Below, one piece after another: positions 10,745 through 20,236 of a DNA stretch of 60,000 bases (within the stretch, counting starts at the first letter, position 1; each line of letters opens with the position of its first letter). The notes beneath the pieces were generated by a model. That model had not been told where the DNA came from and made no database searches. It saw nothing but the letters and a program-made list of their open reading frames with translations. The stretch comes from Symsagittifera roscoffensis (lineage: Eukaryota > Xenacoelomorpha > Acoela > Convolutidae). The position numbers were made by a program, and so were the translations under genes. The stretch covers positions 55,395,504 through 55,455,503 of the forward strand of contig NC_087063.1 in assembly GCF_963678635.1 (NCBI RefSeq), written 5' to 3'.

Positions 10745-12790
10745 ATTAACGCCCTTAATAGGCCTAATCCGCCGGGGCGGAAGGGTAGTTCGGAACGCGA
10801 AAGCCTTCCGGATTACCGTGAATAGCTTTTTAAACTAGTTAAGACCGAAAATTCACGAACCAGGAGGGGTGGGGGGATCGGCCATTCCCTCGTTCCCTGA
10901 GAGGTTTGTGACCAAAAACACTTAAAGATATATATAAAACCAAACAAAAAGTAGTATAGTACCCAAGAAAAACAAAAAACATAAAAAATAACCGAAAAAA
11001 CCAAAAACAGTAAAAAAGTAAAAAATCAGTAGAAATCATCCCCCCAGACAAGATGTGATCCGACCCCCCTGTTGTTGTTGATAGATATATTGTTGTTACA
11101 GGCATTTATATCAGTCAGGATCGTTACGATCAATTTTGTAGCCTGTTTGTGAGGCTTGTACTGTAGGGTTATTTGAGCATTTAAGCACGTTAATGATAAA
11201 TTGCGCTCAATCCGGAAGGGTCAGCTGATTTGCGCTCAATTCGGAAGGGTCTTGGGAGAAGACTGATCCGGCAAGCAGTACAAGGAGCAACAGGAAGGGG
11301 CTGAACGACAACAACAATCGACTGTTGGGTATCGTTAACAAGTTTTGTATCCCTTTTGGTACAAAAAGTAAGATAGTAATCTGTGGGCGGCTCGACAGTG
11401 CTGCACTGTAGTGACCCTTCACCGAACTGCGAATATCCGAGTTAAGCACCTTAATTCGGATATTAAACAAACCCGGAGGGGTATAGTATAACTAATATTA
11501 TTACTAATATAGCCTATATTATTACTCTTATACCTTTTTTTCAGTGAAAAACACAGAAAGCAGACCGGTTTTTTAGGGTCATCTTTGAGACGCGATTTTG
11601 AGACATCGATAGTTTTTGAAACAAAAAAAAGCGCTAAAATAGTGTGTTATATCTTAACTGCACTACCATAATAGATAGAACCGGTCAAGTTTAGTTCGGA
11701 AGTGGTTGGAACTAATTTGGAACAAAAAACCAAATTTTCGTGATTTTTGAGAAAACGAAACACTAAAATTTCAGAAAGTTTTTTAAAATTTTTGAGTTAT
11801 AACAGTAAAAATAGTTGTTCGGACAACGTCCACTATTGAATCTACAAGTTTTAAAACCCGCTACCCGAAAGCCTTCCGGGTTGCAGAGAAATCGAACTTA
11901 ACGTGTTTGATTTGGTGGATTCATCAATCCGGAGGGGTACAGGTAGCATAGTTTTTTTTTGCAAATTTTTTCAACTAAAGCGTTTTAGATCGGGTTTTTT
12001 GCATTGAACTAGAAGAGTATAGGCCTTTTGAGCTCGGATCAATAATTTTTAGGTCGAAAAGACCAGAATTGCGGAAAAAGGTAGGCGGAACCTATAAGAG
12101 AAAAATTTCTTGACTTTAGAAAAAAGACGTTTTGGTTAATAACTTTGAAACTACTAAGCATATCGAGTTGATCATGGTACCAATAGATCAGAAATTAGCT
12201 GAGCTTACTGATAGGGACAAAAGTTTTTCGGACAAGTAAGCGTGAAAATTTTTTGAGATTGTTTTTAGCAAATTCCTCAATTTGGAAGGGTACACCCTTC
12301 ACGTTTTATAAATTTCTTTTAGAAAAGCCCTTATACCCCTACCAAAAGGTAATAACGGTTGAATAAAGTAACTTTAGGCTGTGCTAGACGAAAAGGGAAG
12401 GCTAAAGGCACAGCAAAACCCTAATCGAGCCGAAGTTAGGCGAGCGATAAGACCCTTCACCGTTAGTGTGAATTGTCAAATAAGAGACTTAAATTCAATC
12501 TGGAGGGGTCTAGGAAAGGATCGTTAAGCCTTCCCAGTTAATTCAAACAGCATAATAGCATCGGAGAACGTATCCGGAGGGGTATAGGTTGAAAGAAGGA
12601 AGTCTCCGAAAAGCTACTTTTACAAAACCGGAGGGCTCCCAATCCGGAGGGGTCAAAAATTTTTTTCCAAATAGGGAGGGGTCCGAATCCGGAGGGGTCT
12701 TATATTAACTAACTCGGAGGGGTCCCAATCCGGAGGGGTCTAGATTTTGTTAGTCCGGAAGGGTCCTATTTGTGCCAATCCGGAGGGGTA

Positions 12791-13018
12791 TTTTTTTATT
12801 ACAGGACTTAGGTAGACGGAAGAAAGACTAAAGTGAGAGGTATTAGGTTATTAGCGGACAGGCTAGGAATCAGTGACTGCACTGGTAACTTGCCTTTCAA
12901 TAAGAACCAGACCAAAACAAAACAGGTCCGAACTCGGATATTGGCGACACTAAGTCTAAACTAAAAAGAACGTAATTCATTGGTGTGGATTGAAACCCAA
13001 TACGTTTTTGTGAAAAGT
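12791..13018 (+). other. Leader spacer with possible primer-binding motif
   Basis: Non-coding. TGGCGACACTAAG begins at 12,942 and resembles the TGGCGAC-type primer-binding sites of some gypsy elements; the 3' ends of both element copies contain AGGCGAC. I could not identify a matching tRNA or an adjoining LTR boundary, so this is a weak candidate only. Confidence 0.25.
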
Positions 13019-13160
13019 GACTGCCCTGAGGATTTTAGTAGGTCTAGCTCGGGCAGTCCGAAGGCAGATAGGTAACACAGTACTCGGTGGGTGCAATAGA
13101 CGCCCACTTGAGAAAATTACTGCCTTCAAAGTTTTGTCTGTTTGGTGCAGCACCAAGCAG
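13019..13160 (+). promoter_or_regulatory. Structured leader upstream of gag (three consecutive stem-loops)
   Basis: Three clear inverted repeats follow each other: ACTGCCC.GAG with CTCGGGCAGT (13,020-13,057), GAAGGCAG with CTGCCTTC (about 13,061-13,128) enclosing GTGGGTG with CGCCCAC, and TTGGTGC with GCACCAA near 13,141-13,155. They lie about 500 bp upstream of the gag start. Position suggests a packaging, dimerisation or translation element, but no function is shown by the sequence itself. Confidence 0.5.
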
Positions 13161-13648
13161 GGAAAGCTTTTTCTTTAAAGAAACAAGTTCGACTATTGTA
13201 CTGCGACCGACTAAAATTACAGGACACATACGTTTTTTTATAGAGATATTCATATTCTGTCATTATATAATTTTTTTGTTTTTGATTTTAAATCAACATA
13301 AATTGTGCTTGATTGGGTAGTGAGTACACTATCTTTTAAATTGACTGATAACATCATATTGTGCTAGTTTTCAAATCTTACGACCGATAATTGGTTAGTG
13401 TGAATAAATTTTATACAAACTGTACTCTGATAACATACAGGGATTCGTGGTCACTATTTAATAGAATCTTGTGAAATTTATTGTGTTGTGTCATTATTAT
13501 TGTTAATAAAACTATAAGGTCACTAGCAATCGAGTTAAGTGTATAGGCATTAAGAAGTGACAAATAGAGAACGAGTCTAGACAAGTCAAGGATACCGAAA
13601 CGAGGTAATAGCTCTAGGAAATTTATACCTGAGAAGCAAAGAAAAACG
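13161..13648 (+). other. AT-rich 5' untranslated region before gag
   Basis: No gene seen. The short frames here are antisense to each other. The sequence runs directly into the gag ATG at 13,649, whose upstream context is AAAACGATGA. Confidence 0.6.
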
Positions 13649-14638
13649 ATGACCGATCCTTTTGTTGATTGGATCAAACGAGCCCGGACTGACAAAGGGG
13701 AGACGGTTTCAGGCAAAATGGTTAAAACAAGGAGTCAGAAGATCTCAGAAGAGCGAAAAGAACTGTTGGAAGTGGAGGTCAATACGGACCATGCCATGAA
13801 CGAGAACCAGGAAGTACATGGACTGGAAGGGAGAGGCAGAAGGCTGGCGAGTGAATCTATTCCGGTAGAACAAGGCCATGATTTTGCCACTTCCACCGGG
13901 ACATTGGATCGAGAGGAGATGTCGGAACTGTCCGACATCTCAACTGAAATAGCGGCAACTAGAAGATCTCCAACAGACAACACTATGATGGCAGGCGGGA
14001 ATGAGAAACAAACAACGTCATCATCGTTCTCAGAAAGAATGAGGAACACCTTAGGAAACATCTTTCTATTCACCATGGGAGGAGGCGCAGGAAATGAAGG
14101 TGAATACCAGGAGGAAGAGGACGAAGAAGAGCAAGTGGACTTTGGGTCTCAAGTCAGCCTCAATAGTTCGACCCAGGAGAATGAGGCATACGTTGGAAGA
14201 GAGACTGGAACCATGGACAAATTTGGTGTAGTGAGAACGATAAGCAAAGAGGTAAACACACCGGGCCAGTCAAGAGACTTCGCGATTATGACAAATTCAG
14301 AGCTGCAAACTGGGGAGAGTAGAAACAGAGGGCTAGGCAACGCAGTGACGGATCCTGAGGTGGATAATGAAAAGATGTCGAGGCAGAGAGTCAACGCCCG
14401 GATCTCGACCAGCACGAAGCTACCTGGGACCGACAGGATTACACCGCCACTAGTGACGCCACTCGTGGATAACGGGGCAGCACTAGAAGAAGCCTTAAAC
14501 AACATAGTGGACAGTTTAGGAGAACAAAATGAACAGATGTCCATAAGAATGAGTGAACTAGAAAGGGCAGTTCACATTGAGAGAGAAAGTCTGCGGGAAG
14601 AAATAAACCGCAATACACAAGAAGTTGGCAGGAGCTAA
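13649..14638 (+). CDS. Ty3/gypsy Gag, N-terminal part with coiled coil
   Basis: This begins the main retroelement frame. The ATG at 13,649 is the first in the frame after a non-coding leader; another in-frame ATG follows at 13,718. The 329 residues are hydrophilic and rich in Glu, Ser and Thr, with an acidic run near residues 151-161. Residues about 270-329 have the heptad pattern of a coiled coil (for example NIVDSLGEQNEQMSIRMSEL), which continues beyond the stop. The frame ends at a single TAA (14,636-14,638) and then stays open, so this is best read as one Gag interrupted by a stop rather than a separate protein. Such N-terminal Gag regions are not conserved in sequence between Ty3 families, so function is inferred from position. 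Whether the stop is decay or read through cannot be told here. Confidence 0.75.
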   Translation: MTDPFVDWIKRARTDKGETVSGKMVKTRSQKISEERKELLEVEVNTDHAMNENQEVHGLEGRGRRLASESIPVEQGHDFATSTGTLDREEMSELSDISTEIAATRRSPTDNTMMAGGNEKQTTSSSFSERMRNTLGNIFLFTMGGGAGNEGEYQEEEDEEEQVDFGSQVSLNSSTQENEAYVGRETGTMDKFGVVRTISKEVNTPGQSRDFAIMTNSELQTGESRNRGLGNAVTDPEVDNEKMSRQRVNARISTSTKLPGTDRITPPLVTPLVDNGAALEEALNNIVDSLGEQNEQMSIRMSELERAVHIERESLREEINRNTQEVGRS

Positions 14639-15124
14639 AAACGCTTGAAAGAAAGAACAGACGAGCATATGGCGAAGAACTTGTCGCGAATGACAAGAGA
14701 AGCGGAACAGCGAGAGTTACGCTTAAGAGACGACATGGAGAAGTTAAGAGTGCAGCAGGAGCAGTCTCTTGGGACTCTTGACACAAAAATAGACGCGATG
14801 ATGGAGAGGCGAACTCAGGCTATCATGGATAGGTTGGACGGGCTACTAAGCAGCAAGAGTGGACCGAAAGAAGGAGAACCGAACTCGGGAGGTCCCAGCA
14901 GGGAGCCGAGGGTGAACTTCAATGAACATCAAAAGAGGAAGACGTAGGGATCCACTAGAGGCAGGGGCAGTTCATCAGGCTATGCCACAAGGGGTAATGA
15001 ACCATGGGGCCCGAACAGTAGAACAAGTTCAACGGGGAACAGGCAGACCTCTAACGAACGACCAACGCAAGGCACACATGCGACTGGGAGAAGTGATTCC
15101 GGTAACAGGGGGCATGCAAGCCCG
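14639..15124 (+). pseudogene. Gag middle part between two in-frame stops
   Basis: The frame continues from the preceding segment without a shift. 14,645-14,944 extends the coiled coil (alternating Arg, Glu and Leu, e.g. EAEQRELRLRDDMEKLRVQQ). A TAG at 14,945-14,947 interrupts it, and the same frame is open again from 14,948 into the next segment, as a Ser/Gly/Arg/Thr-rich linker. Two single stops with no frameshift in more than 5 kb suggest point mutations in an otherwise fused Gag-Pol frame. Confidence 0.65.
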
Positions 15125-18100
15125 ATGAGGAGTCATGTGGGCCAAGCGGGAAACACTCACGGCGATTCGGATTGCAGGGATGCACCGCATACAGAGCCTT
15201 TGACGAGGTGTGAGGACACTCAGGCGGGACACTCAAGGGATGCTACGGCAATGGCCACAGCATTTGAACCCCTAAACAGGTCTTTGGAGACATTCCTTAC
15301 AAGGTTATCCAGAACCAATGAACGCAGTGAGAAGTCCAGAAGAGTCTTTAAGAAACCAAGATGCTATAAAGACGAATCTGATGGCTGTATTGATACCTGG
15401 ATAGAGGTAATGAAGCTGCATTTTGAGGAAGAGGACTTGTCGGAGAGACAGGAATGCAGTGCGCTCACCAGCAACTTGGAAGGGACAGCCCTGAACTGTG
15501 TCATGGCCAAGAAGCAATATCAGCGTGACACAGCTGAGAAAATCTTCGAAATCTTGTTAAACCGTTTCGGATCAGGGGTGCAGGGGCACCAAGGGATGAT
15601 GCGCTTCGAGAAACGGAGGCAGCGAGAAGATGAAACGATAGACAAGTTTCTCGATGACTTGGAGATGCTGAGAAGACGCAGCCAACCGGATGAGTCAAAC
15701 CGAAGGATGAACCTGGCCGTAGCCTCAAAATTCATCGATGGTGTGAAGAATGATGAACTTCGAACGATGCTAGCAACGCATTACACACCACTATCAACCA
15801 ATGCGCCAACACCGGAGGAGTTGAGGCTCAAGTCAAAAGGGTATCTTTTGTTGAAACCTCCTTCGAGATCTGGATACTACAAGAACAATTATGGCAATTT
15901 TAACAACGGACCAGCAAACCAAGGGAACAATTGGTACAAACCGAGGGATGATATGGACAAGAGACGCTCTTGTGCCAATTGCAGTTCAACGGACCATCAT
16001 GTGTCAGCATGCCCAGCTTACAAACAGGCCATGAAAGCAATAGGCTTTAGCCTCGAGGACGAAGATGCGTCAGAATTGGACCATGAGGATATCATGAGAG
16101 GAGTAATTGCAAAATTCGGCCCGAGGTGTTTCTTCTGCAACTTGGAAGGTCATTTTAAATCAGATTGTCCGCAATTCTGGGATGCAGTGGCAGACATAAG
16201 GCATCCAAGACATGAAGAAGCTTTGTCAGGAGTGAAAGCCAACAAGGCTCGACTTTTGAGTGAAGCGGAGGCACGCAGAAAGGATAAACCTCAAGAGCTG
16301 GCGGCAAAGAAAATGCAAGCGGTAACAGAGGAGACACGTGAGCCGGGACCAGCAACTGCGGCTGATGACTTCAAGATCGATTATAAGGCAGCCGCGAGGG
16401 ATGCTCTAAATAGAGTGCAGCAGGAACTGGTGACGAAAGAGATCGAGCAAAAAGTGAAACTTGAACTGGAAAATGAGAAACTTCAGGAGCAACTGAATAC
16501 CTTCGAAGCAACGGAGTTCGAAGAAACGAAAGCACCAAGCAGTTTGAGCATGAAACTTAATGTGATCTCCCGTCAGAGGTTCGGCATGGTGCCGCAAGGA
16601 AGCAAGATACAGTCGATAATCTCAGTGGCTGGACACCAGGTAATAAGAAATCTGAGTGAACCATCCGAGTTCACTTTGATGCATTTGGACACATATGCAG
16701 ATTATCTGAGGCAGGTGGAGCCACGCACTGAGTCGAGAGCTGTGCGAGCACTACTAACGACGACTGGCCCTCGCATGAAGAAACTTCATGGACGCTACAT
16801 AGAGTTCTATGGGCCGTATCAAGTGATGCTGAACGTGGATGGAATCAGTATCTACACCAGGACTTATGTAACAACAGACGATGACCAAATGGGGCAGATC
16901 TATTTGGGTGAGGAGGAGCTCAAAGTCCGCAGGATAGGCCATGACGCCATGATGGAACAAGACGCAGTACACATTGGATATGAAGCAGATGTGACCGCAC
17001 ATCTGCTCGACACCAACGGAACAAAAATCGGAGTCACAGGGCTTCTGGACACAGGAGCGGTAGTGAGTGTGATGCCGATAAAAACTTGGGAAAGAATGGG
17101 CTTCACGCGGGAAGATCTAATTCCGACGAATCTCCGACTGGCCGCCGCCAATCGAGGAGCTATTTACGTAGCCGGAAGAACACCAATAACGGTCCTCCAC
17201 ATGGGAGGACGGGATCTTTGGATGAGCTTCCTGCTGGTAGTGAATTTGGACGACGCCGACCAATTCATCTTGGGCAGAGATTTTGTCGGGAATTTTGACG
17301 TGATGATTGACTTGAACAACGATCTGATACGGATTAGAAACCCGGACCGGAAGTATGTTAAGAGACCAATTAATAGGATAATAACAGACGAAAACAAGGT
17401 ACCAATTTTTTTGGATAGAAAAGTAAAACTACAACCAGGACAAGCTGTGGTAGCAATTTTTAGAAAGAGAAATTTGATTTCGTTAAGTGATAGTAAACAG
17501 GTTTGCTTAGTACCGAATCCAAATAGTCAGAGTTCGGTGATTTTAGGCCGGAGCTTCTCGGTAACGCGAAACGGACTGTGTGTCAGTGTGTTATTGAACA
17601 CACTGGACACCACGGTTTCAATCCAGCGTGGAAAGAAGCTTGGTTACGCTTTGCCGATGAGGACCGACTATGAGGAGACACAACACTTGAAGAAACATAG
17701 TGTGAAAAACTGTCCTTATCATGCCAATAAGAATAAAATTTTAAAAAGGATTAATGAATTAAAATCTATTCATAAATTATTTTCAATGAAATCCGAAACG
17801 GACGATGGCTTATCAAGCTGCTCGAATTTTCCGGAACGCCCCTCGTCATATGAACTAGAATCTGACAAACCGGTTTTGCCAGAGATAGAACATTTAAAAG
17901 GGAAAATAGGTGAGGGAGATTTCGAAAAATTGCGGGACCTCCTAAATCGGAACGCAGATGTATTTTCAAAACATAAGGCGGATATCGGTTGCTGTAATTT
18001 CGTCGAACACGAAATCGAATTAGAAGAGGGCGCCGTTCCCCATAGGGAAGGCGCAAGGCGAATGACGCCACACAAATCGGAAGCGTGCCGAGCGGAAATA

Positions 18101-19093
18101 GAAATGTTGCTTGAATGCGACATGATAGAACCCTCGAAATCGCCATGGGCTTGCGGGGTAGTAATGGCGAAAAAGAAAGGGGGGCAGCTTAGATTTTGTT
18201 GCGACTTTCGGTACTGGAACGCGGTAACGATAAAAGATGCGTACCCGATACCGCGAATAGACGAGAGCCTATCTAAGCTTGGTGATGCCAAGTTCTTCAC
18301 CACATTGGACTTAGGTTCTGCCTTCTGGCAGGTCCCTCTGCGGAAAAAAGACAGAGAGAAAACCGGATTCGCGTGCGAATTGGGATTGTACCAGTGGAAG
18401 AGGATGCCCTTCGGCTTGTGCAATTCAACGGCCACTTTTCAAAGACTGATGGCTCAGGCTTTGACGAGAGTGACCAAGAAGTACGGGAATCTCGTGATGT
18501 GTTACATGAATGACGTAGTCATAGCGACACCGACCCTGGAAGACCACATTGATAGGCTCGATGAGGTCTTTGGATGCATGAAAAGAGCAGGATTGAAGTG
18601 CAAACCATCGAAATGTGAAATCCTTAGGGATTCGATTAAGTACCTGGGAAGAATGGTGGATAGGCATGGTGTGAGGCCGCACCCGGAAGCAGTGGAAGCA
18701 GTGGAAAATTCCCAGAACGGACACACAGCTCCTGAGCTTCCTAGGGTTTGCCAATTACTACCGGGAATGATAAAAGGATATGCGGAAAAGGTGTACCCGA
18801 TGCAGAAGCTGATGCGCAACAAGGGAAAAAAGTTCGAATGGAACGATGAGGCGCAGGTTGCTTTCGAGAACATAAAGCGGGAACTGTGCGAAGCGCCAGT
18901 GCTAGGCATGCCTACAGAAAAGGGCATGTATGTTCTTGACACAGACGCATCGGTAGTGGCCATCTCAGGAATATTGTATCAAGATCAAGAATGGAACGGA
19001 AGAACAGTTCTCCGTCCCATTGCATACGGCAGCAAGGTCTTGAGTGACACAGAGATGAATATGGCGCACCAAAAGCAGAAATGTTTGCAGTAG
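15125..19093 (+). CDS. Ty3/gypsy Gag-Pol: capsid, zinc knuckles, protease, reverse transcriptase, start of RNase H (inactive copy)
   Basis: 1,322 residues in the same frame as gag. Order of domains: a retrotransposon capsid-type region (about 15,390-15,790, with an LTSNLEGTALNCV-like motif and FEKRRQREDETIDKFLDDLE); two CCHC knuckles at 15,971-16,012 and 16,127-16,168; an Ala/Lys/Glu helical linker; an aspartic protease with LLDTGA at about 17,042-17,059 and a later FILGRDF; reverse transcriptase from about 18,050, with FTTLDLGSAFWQ (catalytic Asp at 18,308-18,310) and MPFGLCNSTATFQ. The polymerase box reads YMND (18,503-18,514) where the family has YxDD. The thumb region at about 18,701-18,766 is out of frame. 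RNase H begins with the TDAS motif (Asp at 18,944). The frame is lost near 19,060. The PR-RT-RH-IN order identifies Ty3/gypsy (Metaviridae-type). There is no separate pol frame. This copy cannot make active polymerase. Confidence 0.9.
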   Translation: MRSHVGQAGNTHGDSDCRDAPHTEPLTRCEDTQAGHSRDATAMATAFEPLNRSLETFLTRLSRTNERSEKSRRVFKKPRCYKDESDGCIDTWIEVMKLHFEEEDLSERQECSALTSNLEGTALNCVMAKKQYQRDTAEKIFEILLNRFGSGVQGHQGMMRFEKRRQREDETIDKFLDDLEMLRRRSQPDESNRRMNLAVASKFIDGVKNDELRTMLATHYTPLSTNAPTPEELRLKSKGYLLLKPPSRSGYYKNNYGNFNNGPANQGNNWYKPRDDMDKRRSCANCSSTDHHVSACPAYKQAMKAIGFSLEDEDASELDHEDIMRGVIAKFGPRCFFCNLEGHFKSDCPQFWDAVADIRHPRHEEALSGVKANKARLLSEAEARRKDKPQELAAKKMQAVTEETREPGPATAADDFKIDYKAAARDALNRVQQELVTKEIEQKVKLELENEKLQEQLNTFEATEFEETKAPSSLSMKLNVISRQRFGMVPQGSKIQSIISVAGHQVIRNLSEPSEFTLMHLDTYADYLRQVEPRTESRAVRALLTTTGPRMKKLHGRYIEFYGPYQVMLNVDGISIYTRTYVTTDDDQMGQIYLGEEELKVRRIGHDAMMEQDAVHIGYEADVTAHLLDTNGTKIGVTGLLDTGAVVSVMPIKTWERMGFTREDLIPTNLRLAAANRGAIYVAGRTPITVLHMGGRDLWMSFLLVVNLDDADQFILGRDFVGNFDVMIDLNNDLIRIRNPDRKYVKRPINRIITDENKVPIFLDRKVKLQPGQAVVAIFRKRNLISLSDSKQVCLVPNPNSQSSVILGRSFSVTRNGLCVSVLLNTLDTTVSIQRGKKLGYALPMRTDYEETQHLKKHSVKNCPYHANKNKILKRINELKSIHKLFSMKSETDDGLSSCSNFPERPSSYELESDKPVLPEIEHLKGKIGEGDFEKLRDLLNRNADVFSKHKADIGCCNFVEHEIELEEGAVPHREGARRMTPHKSEACRAEIEMLLECDMIEPSKSPWACGVVMAKKKGGQLRFCCDFRYWNAVTIKDAYPIPRIDESLSKLGDAKFFTTLDLGSAFWQVPLRKKDREKTGFACELGLYQWKRMPFGLCNSTATFQRLMAQALTRVTKKYGNLVMCYMNDVVIATPTLEDHIDRLDEVFGCMKRAGLKCKPSKCEILRDSIKYLGRMVDRHGVRPHPEAVEAVENSQNGHTAPELPRVCQLLPGMIKGYAEKVYPMQKLMRNKGKKFEWNDEAQVAFENIKRELCEAPVLGMPTEKGMYVLDTDASVVAISGILYQDQEWNGRTVLRPIAYGSKVLSDTEMNMAHQKQKCLQ

Positions 19094-19404
19094 TCACCTT
19101 CGTGGAAAAGTACCGTGCATACTTGGGGAGCGCTCCCTTCAAATTACACGTGGACAACAGAGCGTTATCCTGGTTGAAGACCTACTCGATGGATCAGAGT
19201 TATATTGGTAGATGGATAGTAAGATTGGATGGCTACCATATGATAAACGAACATAGGATGCGTGATAAACACCAGAATGCTGACAGCCTCAGCAAGAAAA
19301 CTGAGTTCTATGAAAGATTGGAGCAGAAGCAGGCCAATCAGGCGGAAATAAAGGAGGGATTCTCGTTTCTGGAGACAAGGAAACTTATAAAGCGCTTCCC
19401 TTAA
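19081..19404 (+). pseudogene. RNase H C-terminal part, frameshifted from Pol
   Basis: The Pol reading continues here after a frameshift near 19,060-19,080. The piece starts FAVVTFVEKYRAYL, has VDNRALSWL and ends with HQNADSLSK, which are the middle and end motifs of the Ty3/gypsy RNase H. The frame shifts again near 19,380-19,404. Either these are inactivating indels or assembly errors; there is no sign of a programmed slippage site in a usual location. Confidence 0.8.
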
Positions 19405-19412
19405 CGAGATGG

Positions 19413-20138
19413 TTGGATAAGTCTGGACATCCAATTCCAGGGCATCCTGAGTTACCTGTAGAGAAAGCAGCCGAGATAAAGATCATATCCAAGGAGGACC
19501 CGGTCCCCTTGGATCTGTTCCTGCGCTCGAACCTGGTCCAGCAAGAACTCTCTCGCATGAACATAAACAGCCTCTCATTATTGGATAAAACGGTGCAAGT
19601 CACACCGCAAGTGATGCGGATGCTGGGTGGATTGTTAGAAAGAGAAGTGACCAGAGATGACCCCGAGTGGACAGCAGCAGTGGCATCGCTAACAGTCAGT
19701 GAGAAAGTGAAAATCATGCCGTCCAGACGACAGCACGAAGAGAACGAGAGGGATTGTAGGACAATAGTTCATCAACTAGTATCCTCAATACCCCACGAGA
19801 TTTTAACCAGTACTTCTTACGGACAGAAGAAACAAGGGGGCAGCAAGCGAAAAAAAACCGTCACCTTTGTGGACCAGGATAAGGAAGGGGAAAAGTTAGA
19901 ACAAAACCTGCTGCAAGGCTATTTGTCCGGGGAGACGAATGATGAGAAAAACCAGCGATCACAAGACCAACACCCGGGAATAGAAAGTTTGTCCGGGGAG
20001 TCTGAGATAGACGAGAAAATTCCTGATGAGAAACAGGACCTGGAGAACAAGGTTTTGTCCGGGGAGTTCAGATGGATGCGAAGAAGGCACAGACATGAGC
20101 TGGAGGAGCGTGCAATCTCCAGCACAACCTCTTCGTAG
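19413..20138 (+). pseudogene. Pol linker between RNase H and integrase
   Basis: An extended hydrophilic region of 241 residues in a third frame. No domain is recognised. The segment DKSGHPIPGHPELPVEKAAE opens it, and three repeats of a phrase reading LSGE occur near 19,925-20,065 (YLSGET, SLSGES, VLSGEF), separated by acidic and Lys-rich sequence. The nucleotide phrase TTGTCCGGGGAG recurs at these points. A single TAG at 20,136-20,138 and then a frameshift separate it from the integrase part. In most Ty3/gypsy elements RNase H and integrase are closer together, so this linker is unusually long. Confidence 0.6.
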
Positions 20139-20236
20139 GATGACGATTCCCGAAACTCGGGAATGGACACCTATTCAGACAGGACCTCTCGAGCTCGGGA
20201 TCAGAACTGTCAGAACTAGCGATACACACGCTACTA

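Larger units (their letters stand above)
10111..12790 (+). repeat. Array of covarying hairpin units ending in GGAGGGGT / GGAAGGGT
   Basis: About twenty sites reading CCGGAGGGGT or CCGGAAGGGT lie in this 2.7-kb non-coding stretch, densest at 12,571-12,790. Many close a long-range hairpin that opens with ACCCTTC or GCCTTCC. Clear units: 10,117-10,127 pairs with 10,171-10,181 (11 bp, perfect) around an inner AATCAAG/CTTGATT stem; 11,872-11,882 pairs with 11,926-11,936 using G-U pairs, around an inner AAATCGAAC/GTTTGATTT stem; 11,414-11,420 pairs with 11,476-11,482 around an inner 14-bp stem (11,432-11,445 with 11,451-11,464); 10,804 onwards pairs near 10,863-10,869 around CGTGAAT/ATTCACG; 12,450-12,511 is similar. 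Stem sequences change while pairing is kept, so the structure, not only the sequence, seems conserved. No coding potential was seen. Confidence 0.7.

Noticed and set aside
10111-12790. The hairpin region as an inserted piece of mitochondrial DNA
   Set aside because: Repeated GC-rich hairpins occur in some mitochondrial genomes, but I found no mitochondrial gene, rRNA or tRNA here.
17766-18435. Long minus-strand open frames opposite pol
   Set aside because: They are shadows of the coding strand, with no recognisable motif, and lie across the reverse transcriptase domain.
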